From NCBI RefSeq assembly GCF_900497805.2, contig NW_020954611.1, forward strand, positions 800,021-864,020: a stretch of DNA of 64,000 nucleotides, read 5' to 3'. The first letter of the stretch is position 1, and the number at the start of each line of letters is the position of its first letter. The DNA comes from Vombatus ursinus. Its lineage: Eukaryota > Chordata > Mammalia > Diprotodontia > Vombatidae. The notes beneath the pieces were generated by a model. It searched no databases. It was not told the origin of the DNA and saw only the letters and a program-made list of their open reading frames with translations. Shown here piece by piece: positions 1 through 10,104 of the stretch. Made by a program: the position numbers and the translations under genes.

Positions 1-125
1 GCCTCATCTGTTATAATAGCACATACCTTGCAGGATCATTGTGAGGACAAAATGAGATAACCTTTAAAGTGCTTTATAAACCTTCAAGTGCTACATAAAT
101 GTTATTATTATTATTATTACTATTA
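1..125 (+). repeat. MIR 3' half with (ATT)n tail
   Basis: The stretch reads like the 3' half of a MIR SINE: CCTCATCTGT near the start, then a GTGAGGACAAAATGAGATAA block, AAAGTGCTTTATAAACC and a TTATTATTATTA end at about 105-125. It is cut by the window edge. Confidence 0.7.
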
Positions 126-422
126 ATGGTTATGCATATATATGCAAAATTAATAGAGTTCAATGGTGCAGTCTGGGTAATAGTTCCTTAATGATTGGTG
201 CAGACTGATAAACGATTGATCTGGCTATGGTAATAATCTCTGAGATCGGCAGAGTGGAGGCATGTGCTTTCATGGGGTAGTAGATTGCATTCACTGGGGG
301 ATATTAACAGCTCTTGTGTAATTTACAATCCGAGAGAGTGGCCTGTGTATGGTGAGAGGTTGTGACTTGTGACATTGTCCGTCTGTATGTGTCAGAGGCA
401 AGACCTGAACCCTGGTCAAAAC
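126..422. other. No recognisable element
   Basis: Unremarkable AT-leaning sequence without a coding frame or recognised repeat. Confidence 0.5.
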
Positions 423-434
423 ACCAAGCATTTT

Positions 435-576
435 TTTTTGAGGCAATTGGGGTTAAGTGACTTGCCCAGGGTCACACAGCCAATGAGTGTTATGTGTCTG
501 GTGGATTTGAATTCAGGTCCTCCTGACTCCAAGGCCAGAGCTCTATCCACTGTGCCACCTAGCTGCCCCCCAAAAG
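435..576 (-). mobile_element. tRNA-headed poly(A) SINE (WSINE1-like)
   Basis: On the minus strand the element begins GGGGGCAGCTAGGTGGCAC, has the B-box-like GAATTCAAATCC and GTGTGACCCTGGGCAAGTCA, and ends in poly(A), seen as the T run at 431-439. It is flanked by a 12-bp target-site duplication ACCAAGCATTTT at 423-434 and 577-588, the hallmark of L1-driven insertion. The family name is inferred from the head and tail. Confidence 0.9.
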
Positions 577-588
577 ACCAAGCATTTT

Positions 589-1670
589 GACCATAAGACT
601 GGCCCTATGTCCATTAGGCCATGTCATCTCTCTGGAAACAGTTTGGAAGGTTGTGGAAATGAACCATGAGTGTCTTTTCTGTTCAATTTCCCATTCTACA
701 TAGGCACATTGCCTTAATTAGAGAATTTAAAACCATATTACAGTTTTCCTCATTCAGATATGGATTTCCAGGAACCTCGACTCTGAGGAAGAAGAAACTT
801 AGAGTGGGTGTGATTGGTGTCCTCAAAATGTTTGAGGGGCATACGGGCAAGAGATGGGACATAGGAAGAAATCTCTAACAGTTAAATCTAAGAGTTGATT
901 AACAACCCACATTTCCATAACATTTTAACATTGCCAGGACTCTTCCTCACAATAACTGTATTCCATTCTTTATTTGACCCGCTTCTGCAATAGTCAGTAC
1001 GACATTGCATTTAAAGGAATGATAGCAGGATATGAACTTATCTCAATATTGCTTCTATTGAAACCCATTGAAAAGATGAGAATTAGATAATAATAATAGT
1101 AATTATTATTGTTATTATTAAAAGGAAAAGGAAATGACCTAATTTTTGGATATTTTTTTCTAATTTCTACAGAATGAAAACATTTCCTTTCCATTCATAC
1201 GATCTTATAGAAGCATTTGACTTCTGAGACTTTAGGTTTTATTCACTAATCCTTTCCCTTTGCTGGGGTTTGGTGTGGAGAAGGGGTAGCACTGAAGGGG
1301 GGTCAATAAGCAAGTTGTGGGGTTAACACAAAAGGGTAAAGAATCCTATCTACTTGAATTGGGGAAATATAAGTAAATTATAGATAGGGCTCTTAATGCT
1401 GAATGGTCATGATGGATACTTTAGGGGCATCGCATGTATTGTTGGGGTGGGGAGAAAGGGGTGAGGAGAAGCAGATCAGTCCACAATGCAAAACTTTGAA
1501 GGAACAGCAGCAAAATACAGCAGAATTTGTAAAAAGTAATCACAATTCTTATATCCGGCCCATGTTGCCTAATTCAGGCCTAAATATCCCTGATCTCCTG
1601 AACTGCTCCAGTAAAATACTTTATAACTTAAACACCTTAAAAAGTTGAGACTTACTTTTATGACATCATG
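589..1670. other. Single-copy-like DNA
   Basis: No clear transposon or coding frame. An AT-rich ATT/AAT simple stretch lies at about 1086-1120. The small open frames at 666-878 and 1403-1648 show no recognisable domain. Confidence 0.5.
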
Positions 1671-1674
1671 CCAT

Positions 1675-1860
1675 AGGGTCATAGATTTAGAATTAGAAAA
1701 ATCCCTAAAGATCATCTAGTCCAGAATTTCTTAACCTTTTTTGTGTTATGGAACCCTTTGGCAGTCCTGGTGAAGCAAATGTATCCCTTCTCAGGATAAC
1801 ATTTTAAAATAATTGAAGGAAATGTTAATTTGGTAGAGGTTAGTGAAAAATAATATAATG
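1675..1860 (-). mobile_element. Decayed hAT-like element in a MIR/L3 tail
   Basis: Positions 1675-1721 match the TCATAGATTTAGA...AGATCATCTAGTCC block shared by MIR and L3 ends. From about 1722 follows CAGAATTTCTTAACC, then ATGGAACCCTTTGGCAGTC and CTTCTCAGGATAACATTTT. This is the same reversed family as 20022-20215 and the reverse of 32022-32235. The far terminus is not recognisable. Confidence 0.55.
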
Positions 1861-1954
1861 TTTCCTATAGACCCCATGGAATGTATCCATGGAGCCTACA
1901 TTAGGAGCTTCTTCCAATCTATTCAACACCTACCTCACCTCTACCCTCTCACTT

Positions 1955-2080
1955 GGAAGGCACAGAAAGGTCATGGCTTGTCCAAAGTCACACAGATGGG
2001 GCAGACCTGGAATTATAATCAAGGGCATCTGACCCTAAACTCGGTGCTCTTTTCACCAGGCTGCCTTACACCCCAAACAT
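1955..2080 (-). repeat. MIR fragment
   Basis: Contains the antisense MIR core: AAGGTCATGGCTTGTCCAAAG, TCACACAGATGGGGCAGACC and a GGTGCTCTTTTCACCA end. Confidence 0.6.
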
Positions 2081-2286
2081 TTTCCATTTTCCAAAATGTT
2101 AGATAAAGACTTTATTTTCCTTTTAGATTAATAGAGCTGCCCTCTACTATCTAGAGCTGAAACATCACTTTAGCATTTAATCACCTGACATTGGGGCCCT
2201 GCCATTCATTTCAAAGGAGATAGAGATTAAAAAGTGTAAATCAAATCAAAGGTGTATAACACACCTTCAAAGGTCTTATCCTCACA

Positions 2287-2293
<7 letters not shown>

Positions 2294-2343
<50 letters not shown>

Positions 2344-2440
2344 CTCTCTCTCTTTCTCTCTTCCTCCCTCCTTCCCTCCCTTCTTCCATCCTCTGTCTTT
2401 CTCTCCTACTCCTCTACCTCTGTCTTTCTCTGTCCTTTTC
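2294..2440. repeat. (CT)n microsatellite with impure CT-rich flank
   Basis: About 45 bp of pure CT from 2294, then about 100 bp of impure pyrimidine tract. The frame through it (2252-2446) is a serine/leucine artefact of the repeat. Confidence 0.95.
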
Positions 2441-2699
2441 CTCTAAAATTGGATAATACTTATCACCTGCTATGAAATTAGTATAGTTTTTATGATGCTT
2501 ATTTATAACAAGTATTAAGGAATGATTAGGATAATAATTTGTACTTATTAAAGTGTCTGAGGTCTAGAGCCAAATGGTAAAAGTGATACTTCAGATCACA
2601 AAATGAAGGTGCTGAGATGACTCATTGAAATTCACAAGCTCTGATTTGCTTCCTGTGTAGTGAAATGATCTCTTCCCTACACTTCTAGTATCAATCTAC

Positions 2700-3185
2700 T
2701 TAGGCCTGATGTTAGGGAAAACCTCAGATGGTTAGGACTCTTCTGTGCGGAATGAACTGCTTTGTGAGTTAATGGATTTCTCTTCACTGGATGTCTTCTA
2801 GCACAGACTGGATGGCTAACCATTTGCAAGACACATTCTAGTGGAGGTTTCTTTTTTTTTAGTATGGGCTGGACTGGTTGATCATACCTAGCGGCACATC
2901 TGGGCAGCTAAGTGGCACAGTGCATAGATTGCTGGACCTGGAGTCAGGAAGACCTGAGTTCAAATGTGGCCTCAGACACTCACTAGCTATGTGACACTGG
3001 GCAAATCAATTAACCCTGTTTGCCTCAGTTTCCTCATCTGTAAAATGAGCTGGAGAAGGAAATAGCAAACCACTCTGGTATCTTTGCCAAGAAAACCCTA
3101 AATGGCATCATGAAGAGTCAGACACAACTGAGATGATTGAACAGTGGCCCATCCAACTCTGAAATTCTGTAGCTTTGTGATTTTG
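2700..3185 (+). mobile_element. L3/CR1 LINE 3' end, split by a SINE
   Basis: CCTGATGTTAGGGAAAACCT, a GGATTTCTCTTCACTGGATGTC block and TATGGGCTGGACTGGTTGATC match the 3' region of L3-type CR1 LINEs in sense. The end (CATCCAACTCTGAAATTCTG, then TTTGTGATTTTGTGATA) reappears at 3151-3185 after the SINE at 2901-3142. The terminal GTGATTTTGTGATA is a CR1-like microsatellite end. Confidence 0.7.
2901..3142 (+). mobile_element. Mar1-like CORE-SINE
   Basis: Starts TGGGCAGCTAAGTGGCACAG, has the tRNA B-box-like GAGTTCAAATGTGG, the CORE segment with CTCAGTTTCCTCATCTG, then the long tail ATGAGCTGGAGAAGGAAATA and GAGTCAGACACAACTGAG. Imperfect 11-bp duplications AGCGGCACATC (2890-2900) and AGTGGCCCATC (3143-3153) flank it. 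The tail resembles RTE/BovB 3' ends, so RTE mobilisation is inferred. Confidence 0.85.
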
Positions 3186-3359
3186 TGATACATAAAAACT
3201 ACCTCTTTAAAGGTTCCTAGTCACCAAATCAAATGGCCATTTGTTGGTCTCATCCTCACCCTATTTGACTTATTTACTATTTTGACATTATGGATACTCC
3301 CCCTCCCTACTCCAGGAGGGAGGAGATTTGTCTCATAAATTTCTGGTATCTCTACTGCT

Positions 3360-4372
3360 ACTCAATCTGTCAATCAATCAATAAACAAATATTTATTAAA
3401 TATTAAACAAATATTTACTATGTGGAAAGCAGTAGGTATTAAAAGAACACAAGTACAGATTCAATAATCTTTGTTCTCAAGGAGCTTATGTTCTATAGCA
3501 GGAGACATATATGAATACAAGTACATACAAAATGAGTTTACATAAAACTTTATGTAAAATAAGTTCACATAAAAGTAAGTTTATATAAATTTTATAAAAT
3601 AAATAGGAGGCAATTTTGGAGGAGAGACACTAACAACTGGGAGTCGGGGAAAATGAATAAAAAATTCATCTGGGAAGTAGTAATTCAGCTGAGCTTTGAA
3701 AGAAACTAAGGATTCTAAAAGGAGGAGTGAAGAGTGAGTACATTCCGGGCATGGGGGACATACTATACAAGGCAGAGAGTTGGAAAATGGAGTGTCAAGT
3801 GTTAGGAAAGTAAGATATCCAATTTGGCTGGATCTTAGACAGCATAAAAGTAAGTAACAGATAAAAAGTTTAAGAAGGTAAATTGGAGGTGGGTTGTAAA
3901 GGGCTTTAAATTCCAAAAAGAGGAGTTGGTATTTGATAACAGAGGTAACAGGGAGTTATTGGAGGTTATTGAGCAGGGGAGAAACATGGTCAGTCTTTTG
4001 CTTCAGGAGGATGGTTTAAGGAGAAGAGAGTCTTGAGGCAGGAAAACCAGTTAGGAAGATGTTGCAATAGTCCAGGTGGTAGATGGTAAGGACCAGAATG
4101 AAGTTGATTGTGGTATCTATAATGGAGAGAAAGTGAAAGATGCCAGAGATGCTATGGAGGTAGTCTCCATCCAGCAATAGATTTGTTATGAGCAGGGAGG
4201 GAGAATGATAGATTGAGAATTTCAAGATTGCAAGATTGCTTGACATAAAGTATGGTTTTGTCATAAACAGAAGTTGGGAAGTTTGAAAAGCATTGGGGAA
4301 GCTGGTAAAGATAATGAGTTGTGTTTTGGATATGTTGAGTTTGAGATTACTTTAGGACAACCAGCTCTGAAT
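3360..4372 (-). mobile_element. LINE2 (L2) 3' part, about 1 kb
   Basis: The low end is the antisense L2 terminus (AATCAATAAACAAATATTTA, then CTCAAGGAGCTTATGTTCTA). On the minus strand at 4016-4264 a frame holds LVLTIYHLDYCNIFLTGFPA, the conserved C-terminal L2 reverse-transcriptase segment usually read as LVTSRLDYCNSLLAGLP. The region further up (TTGTGTTTTGGATATGTTGA) is also typical of antisense L2. The reading frame is broken. Confidence 0.85.
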
Positions 4373-4504
4373 GTCTACCAGCCAAGTCAACAAGCTTGAT
4401 GATGTGGCCTGGAACATGGGAGCTGATGAGGTCACCAAGGGTGTAGAGAGAGAAGAGAAAGGGGTCCATGCTGTTATTATAGGTGCTTTTCGTGATATCT
4501 AGCG
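4373..4504 (-). repeat. Probable L2 continuation
   Basis: CATGGGAGCTGATGAGGTCA and the GTGTAGAGAGAGAAGAGAAAG stretch match sequence normally found further into antisense L2, so this piece continues the preceding copy after a small loss. Confidence 0.55.
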
Positions 4505-4680
4505 TCCCCAGTTGTCCTGATCTATCTTGATGCTGGACCCAGATGGGTCCAGAGGACAAAGTGAGGCTGGTGACTTTGCACAGCCCTCCCTCACTGAAAT
4601 CCAATTTATTTGCAAGTCATGGCATCCCCTTCCTGATACCATGGTCCTCTTTGAGAGTGAAGGATAAACAACAACAACAA
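4505..4680 (+). repeat. Unclassified CAA-tailed repeat, copy 1
   Basis: A block with TGTCCTGATC, CCAGAGGACAAAGTGAGGCT, GGTGACTTTGCACAGCC, CCTCACTGAAATCCAATTT and TGGTCCTCTTTGAGAGTGAA, ending in AAACAACAACAACAATAACA. It matches the reverse complement of 8968-9140. The CAA tail suggests the 3' end of a LINE or a LINE-dependent SINE. I could not name the family. Confidence 0.65.
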
Positions 4681-4794
4681 TAACAGCTGCAAACCGGAGA
4701 TATAAGCAGTTTCCTTACCTTTCTCTTTCCTAGTTTAAAATATTTTTTATTAGATTTGCAAGACTCCAGACAAATATATTCTTACCAGGCCTTG

Positions 4795-4855
4795 ATAGGG
4801 GCAGAGAGTCAGATCTTCTGATTTCAAATCCAGTCCTTTTCTCACTATACCAGAA
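4795..4855 (-). repeat. Short MIR fragment
   Basis: AGAGAGTCAGATCTTCTGAT and the CCAGTCCTTTTCTCACTATA end match the antisense 5' part of MIR. Confidence 0.45.
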
Positions 4856-4859
4856 TGAT

Positions 4860-5870
4860 TTCAATCAACCCACCAATTAATCACTATCCATTAAGTGTCA
4901 ACCATGTGCCAGATATGATGCTGATTGCTATGCATACAATTACAAAAATGAAAGAGTCCCTGTCCTCAAGGATCTTATATTTGACTAGCGGAAACACCAT
5001 ATTTACTGAAATATAGATGCAGAATATACACAAAATAAATTCAAAATTATTTTGGCATAAGTTACTAATTAACAGGAGAATCAGTAAAGGCATCTTGAAG
5101 GAGATGACCATTAAACTGAGCCTTTAAGAGAACTACCAGTTCCAAGAGATAGGAGTGAGAAAGGTAGAGCATTCCAGGCATTGGTTGTAGTCTACAAAGT
5201 TATGGAGCTAGAAGTTAAAATTTCATATACACAGAGTACCCAGCATGCTAACGTGGCTGGAGTGTAGAGTATGTGAGTGGATTTAATGTATAATAAAAGA
5301 AGAAATATAGACTGGAGCCATATTGTGAAGGACTTTATATATCAAATAAAAGAGCTGGTATTTTATCCTAAAGGCGATTGGGAGCCCCTTATGCTGTGTG
5401 AACAGTGGAGTGATATGATCAGACCCATGCTTTAGGAATATCACTTTGGCAGCTTATATGGAAGATGGATTGAAGATGAGGAGACTAGAGGTAGGGAGAT
5501 ATTTTCAATAGCCTACAATAGAGCTGCTGAGTGCCTGGACTAGGGTAGCTATGGTGTATGTAATGAGAAGAGGAAATATGTGAGAAACAGAGACCCTGAT
5601 AACACTTGGCAACTGATTGGATATGGGAGATTGAGTGAAGAGCCATGGTTGATTATGAGGTTGTGGACCTGAGTGACCAGAAGAATGGTGTTATCCTTGA
5701 ATGAAATAAGAAAATTAGGAGGAAGGGAAAATTGGGGGGAGGGAAGAATAAATTCTATTTTGGGCATCTTGAGCTTGAGATGCCTATTGGACCTGCAGGT
5801 AAATGTGTCCAGCAGGCAGCTGATGATATGGACTAGAGATCAGAAGAGAGATGAAGTCTGGATATGTTGA
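4860..5870 (-). mobile_element. LINE2 (L2) 3' part, about 1 kb
   Basis: Second long antisense L2: terminus CACTATCCATTAAGTGTCA and ATGTGCCAGATATGATGCTG, then GAGTCCCTGTCCTCAAGGAT, GTGGAGTGATATGATCAGAC, and on to TGAGCTTGAGATGCCTATTG. The order of blocks is the same as in the copy at 3360-4372, so the two are separate insertions. Confidence 0.85.
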
Positions 5871-6335
5871 TTTGTGATATGCACAGAGATGACAATTGAA
5901 TCTGATTACATTTCCTGCTCATTTTTCACCATTGTAGGAAGCAGTAAGTCTCTTGTGTACCCAAGGTTTTGTTGCCCACAATCAGGGACAGTGAGTATGA
6001 CATTATTGAGGTGGCTGATAAAGTTTTTGTCAGGTCTGCCACTCTGCTCAAATATCATTTAACAGTCCTATGAATTTTTAAGTTTTATTTTATGATGAGC
6101 ACTTGGATACTCCTAACTCTTAATGAGATATTTTAAAGTTTTCTCTTTAAAGCCAGTTTAATAGAGTCAATTGAATTTTTCTGAGCTCATGTAATTACCC
6201 AGAAATCAGCCAGACTTTTCTTTGCCTAGTAGTAGATTTGGAGGAAAACCATGATTAGAATGTATTCTAACTATTCTCTGACCAGAGGGGAGTAATTTAA
6301 CATCCATGAACCTGAGGCTCCTAGGCTGTTGAGAA
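5871..6335. other. No recognisable element
   Basis: AT-rich sequence between two L2 copies. The frame at 5874-6062 shows no known domain. Confidence 0.45.
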
Positions 6336-6339
6336 AAGG

Positions 6340-6705
6340 AGATGGATTAGATCATCTCTTGAATTTCTTCTCTCATCTTCTGGCTTTCAGACTAGCTATT
6401 GCCAATATCTGGAATACATTTCTTCCTCATTTCTACCTCTCAGAATCCCTAGTTACCTTCAAAACTCAGTTAAGCACCACTTACATGAAGTCTTTCCTGA
6501 TTCTCTTTCCTGCTAGTCTCTCCCCCCACCAAATAACCTTGTATTCATTTTGTGCATAATCTTTATCTGTTTATATGTTGCTTCCCTCGTTATAATGTAA
6601 GTTCCTTGACAGTCGGAGCTATTTTACTTTTGTCTTTGTATCCCTAGCTTAGCATAGCACCTGGCTTGTGGTAGATGTTTAATAAATGTTTATTGATGGA
6701 TTCTT
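6340..6705 (+). mobile_element. LINE2 (L2) 3' end
   Basis: Sense L2: the frame segment ESLVTFKTQLSTTYMKSF is the end of L2 ORF2 (SLSSFKSRLKTHLF-like). The typical 3' UTR follows: ATAATGTAAGTTCCTTGACA, TTTGTATCCCTAGCTTAGCA and GTTTAATAAATGTTTATTGA. Confidence 0.85.
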
Positions 6706-7045
6706 TTAAACTTTAATCATCTATGAGTTCGTAGTTCCCAGTCTTACATGAGCTTGTTCAATCACTTTAAAGTATTTAGTTTCTTAGTAAGACGATCATT
6801 AAGTACCTCCTATCTTTAGACCAGGAAGACATTTCTATGGAGAAAGCAGCCTCTCATCAAGTTTGTGGCTATAACTGAGTTCACCTGGCTATAATTCTGC
6901 TATATATAGCACCTTGTTAAAGTATCATGCCACTGTTCTGTGTAAGAGTCTGGCCATCACCTTATAGGAGCACTATGTGTCACAATATTATTCTTTTATT
7001 AAATTTTTTTCTTCACTCCATTTCAATAAACTTTTATTAAGCACT
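6706..7045. other. No recognisable element
   Basis: AT-rich spacer between two L2 copies; nothing further seen. Confidence 0.4.
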
Positions 7046-7049
7046 TACA

Positions 7050-7460
7050 CATGCAAATCAATCAGTCAACCGGCATTTATTAAGCACCCACTATGTGCCA
7101 GGCACTGTGCTAAGTTCTGCGCTTAGAAAGAAAAAAAAAACGAGACTTTCTGCTTTCAATGAACTGACAGTCTAATGGGGGAGGCAATATGCAAATAACT
7201 ATATACAAACTATATATATGTATATAAACTATATGTGTGTGTATATACACATAAGTGATAAACTGGAGATAACAGGGAATGCACTAGCATTAAGGGGCGA
7301 AGGTAGGAAAGGTTTCTTATGAAAAGGTAGGCTTTTGGACTCGAAAAAAAGCCAGAGAATCTAAAAAGGGGAGATAAAGAAGGAGAGATTTCCAAGAACT
7401 GGCACCAGGCAGTGAAAATGCCTAAGATTAGGAGATAGAATGTCTTGTGCTAGGAACAAG
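7050..7460 (-). mobile_element. LINE2 (L2) 3' end
   Basis: Antisense terminus CGGCATTTATTAAGCACCCA, CTATGTGCCAGGCACTGTGC, then AATGAACTGACAGTCTAATG and GGAAAGGTTTCTTATGAAAA. A TATA/TGTG-rich stretch at 7200-7250 has expanded inside it. A fresh L2-like terminus fragment (GAACTTGGTTCTAAATG) follows to about 7560. Confidence 0.8.
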
Positions 7461-7567
7461 AAGGCTTTATGCTAAGTGCCTGGGAAACAAACAAGACAGT
7501 CCCTACATGCAAGGAACTTGGTTCTAAATGAAAATGAGAGAGTGAAGAAACCATATGTACAATGATT

Positions 7568-7672
7568 AGTGTAGCACAAGGAGAATTAAGGAGAGAGAGA
7601 GAAGAGAGGAGAGAGGAGAGAGGAGAGAGAAAGAGAGACAGAGAGAGAGAGAGACAGAGAGAGCGCATGAGC
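7568..7672. repeat. (GA)n-rich microsatellite
   Basis: Impure GAGAG/GAGA purine tract. The frames through it on both strands (7450-7852) are low-complexity artefacts. Confidence 0.9.
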
Positions 7673-7859
7673 ATGAGCATGTGTTCAATTGGAAGGGACA
7701 AACACAGCAGCAAGAGAGGTGTGCCAGGGAGAAAGGGCAGAGGGGAGGAGAGGAGAGAAGGTTTCAAAGCAGAGGTTGCACAAGCCTTGAACAAAGACAA
7801 GGCTTATTATAGGAGTGATGCTTGGTGCTTTTCTCCTGATGTATTCCAGTGAAGGTGCA

Positions 7860-8580
7860 GTTTTTGGATGGTCATTTTGCATCCGTTTTACCCACTAATG
7901 GATGCCTCATTAATGGCGGTGAAAATCTCCTGTCACAGGTTTCTGTCTGGATTCACCAATCAAGCTGGGAGCTGAGTTAGGAACACCTACTGATTTTGTT
8001 TTTCAGCTTCAGCTTGTTTAGCACACTGTCATCCTTCAGGAGACTGAATAATGTCAACCGGCTCTAAATATATCTGCCCGATTTCTATTTGACAGATTGA
8101 TGTGTGAGAGTGTGTACATTATTACCCTTCTGGGGGATCCTGCGGTGTTTGTGAATTAAGATTGATTAAAACAAGGAACTGGCTACATGAGTGGCTTTTG
8201 AAGTCATTAATTCTTAGTTGGTATTAGCTTGTTTGGGTGTTACAATACACGAATAAGTGAGAGAAAATGCTTGAGTGCAAGTGAGGAGGAAAAGGCAGGT
8301 GGAATCTCCCTGGATAGAGATAAACTTCATGTCTGTATTGTTGGTACTCAGGATGAAAGTCTTAGAAAAACCTTTTGATAATTACAAGGCATCATGGGTC
8401 ACGGCAAGCTGACTTTTGTTTGTGCCCAGTCTAGTAATTGCAAAGCTAAGGGTTAGGCAAAATAAAGTGAACTGAGAAGAAATAGTTTATATAAGCAAAC
8501 CTGCCAATTCAGAGACTTGGCAAACTCTGACAGTTTCAAGCTAATTTTATCAGTTGGTGAAAATAGCCTTCAAAATATTA
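7860..8580. other. Single-copy block, candidate conserved noncoding DNA
   Basis: About 700 bp with no recognisable transposon or coding frame, in a neighbourhood otherwise full of decayed repeats. It has balanced composition and words such as ATTAATGGCGGTGAAAATC and TTTGACAGATTGATGTGTGA. Conservation is an inference only. Confidence 0.35.
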
Positions 8581-8599
8581 TCTGATAGATAGTAATCTG

Positions 8600-8830
8600 T
8601 TAAGACGGAAAGAATGTTGGCTCTGGAGTCAGAAAACCTGGGTTCAGGTTTCACTTCTGGTATTTATATCACCTGTGTGACCTTGACCAAGAAATTTAAC
8701 CTCTATGGGTCTCAATTTCCTCTGGTGTAAAATGAGACGAGGGGGAGGGAGGATGAGGAGGGGTTTGGGGGGGTGTTGAACTATATGACCTCTGAGCTCC
8801 CTTCTAATCCCAGATCTATAGTCCTTGTCT
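8600..8830 (+). repeat. MIR-type SINE
   Basis: Sense MIR layout: GTTGGCTCTGGAGTCAGAAA, CCTGGGTTCAGGTTTCACTT, CTGTGTGACCTTGACCAAG, TCAATTTCCTCTGGTGTAAA and a 3' piece CCTCTGAGCTCCCTTCTAAT. A G-rich expansion lies at about 8738-8775. Confidence 0.75.
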
Positions 8831-8967
8831 GGTGTAAAGGCTGCTGGATTAGGAACCAAAAGAGTACCAGCCCTGCTACTAACTAGATGGTCAGGACTCT
8901 GAAAACCTGACTTTAGGTACACACATATGTATATGTGGAAATCTGTGTATATCTAATATGCACATAA

Positions 8968-9440
8968 TTTGTTGTTGTTTATTTGTCCTTTGTTTTCAAA
9001 GAGGACTAATGATATCGCAGGTGAATTGGACTTAAGTGAGGCAGACTGGCACAAAGTCATTAGCCTTATTTTCTCCTCCAGAGTCATAGAAGTCCCGTGG
9101 CAGGACAAAAGTCAGGATGATCGGCGATTGCCTGGGATGCAGTGGATGCCTTTGGCGTCTTTGATGTCTGACCAAGCTCTAAGCACTCCATAGTGCTGGC
9201 TTCAACTGCCTTCATGGCTGTTGGAGCAATTGTTCTCATCCATTTGTCCCGCTGGCTGAAGTCTTCACATGTTTGGGGTAGACATGTCCTTAACTCACTG
9301 GTAGGTTTGAGGCCTATTGGTTACCCTCAACCTGGTTTAGCACATTGGCAAGGACGTTTAACCAGGGTGTGGCCACTGTGCATGCTGTTGCTTCTTGGAG
9401 CTACTGGTGAGAGTTAGATGACAGGTGGATACCAAAAGTG
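8968..9440 (-). repeat. Unclassified CAA-tailed repeat, longer copy 2
   Basis: Reading the minus strand, the element runs about 450 bp and ends ...GTCCTCTTTGAAAACAAAGG plus an AACAACAACAA tail (the TTGTTGTTG at 8970). Its last 170 bp matches copy 1 at 4505-4680, including GGAGGAGAAAATAAGGCTAA and CCTCACTTAAGTCCAATTC. The upstream 280 bp (for example ATGAAGGCAGTTGAAGCCAG) is not present in copy 1. Most likely a LINE 3' UTR or a SINE; the family is unknown to me. Confidence 0.6.
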
Positions 9441-9444
9441 ATAA

Positions 9445-9640
9445 GCAGCCCTGAAAAGGTCAAGTGATTTATCCAAGATCACGCAGGTAGCAAGTAGTGC
9501 AGACAGGCTTTGAACTTGTGTCCTCTGACCCTCAATCCAGCACTATTTGTGCCATACCATTTCCTTTCTTTGGGCAAGATTTGACTACGTGATCTTTAAG
9601 GCCTCTTCCAGCTTCGACATCCTATGACTATCACTGGGAG
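9445..9640 (-). repeat. MIR fragments
   Basis: Antisense MIR core AAAGGTCAAGTGATTTATCC, AAGATCACGCAGGTAGCAAG and GGCTTTGAACTTGTGTCCTC, followed by a GGCCTCTTCCAGCTTCGACA piece of sense type. Confidence 0.65.
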
Positions 9641-10104
9641 CAACTCAGAATGTGAGGCATTTGGTATCATGATTGAGTACTAGGGCATTCTGAACATAAT
9701 TACTTCTCTCTGGAAAGGTCATTATCCCCCACCAATATGTGCTTAAGAGCTTAAGATTCAATCCAGAAAAGCCAATAAACTAGAAATATCAAATATTCTT
9801 AATTCTCTGAGTCCTTTCATTGCAGGTTTGGACTGGAAAAAAAAAGATTTAGGGGGACTAATGTTGCTACTCTATAAAATATTATTGCTCTCCAGGCTGG
9901 TGTATTCACATACATGAGGCTGGGAAAGATTTATCACTTAGTGGGTTGGTGATGGGAAGAATGGAGAGACTGAGCCCAAAGGTGATAAGAGATGGGACTG
10001 AAGACAGAAAAGTGGAGCCTGAGTTCTATTTGCATATAGTTCTATATTCTTCATCATCTCCATCTGACCTCTGTCCTTCAGAAAGTGCTCTATAAGGCCA
10101 AACT
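9641..10104. other. No recognisable element
   Basis: Single-copy-like sequence; no coding frame or repeat recognised. Confidence 0.4.

Noticed and set aside
2252-2446. Ser/Leu-rich open frame
   Set aside because: It is the translation of a CT microsatellite; similar frames at 7450-7852, 38003-38546, 45996-46205 and 46395-46631 are rejected for the same reason.
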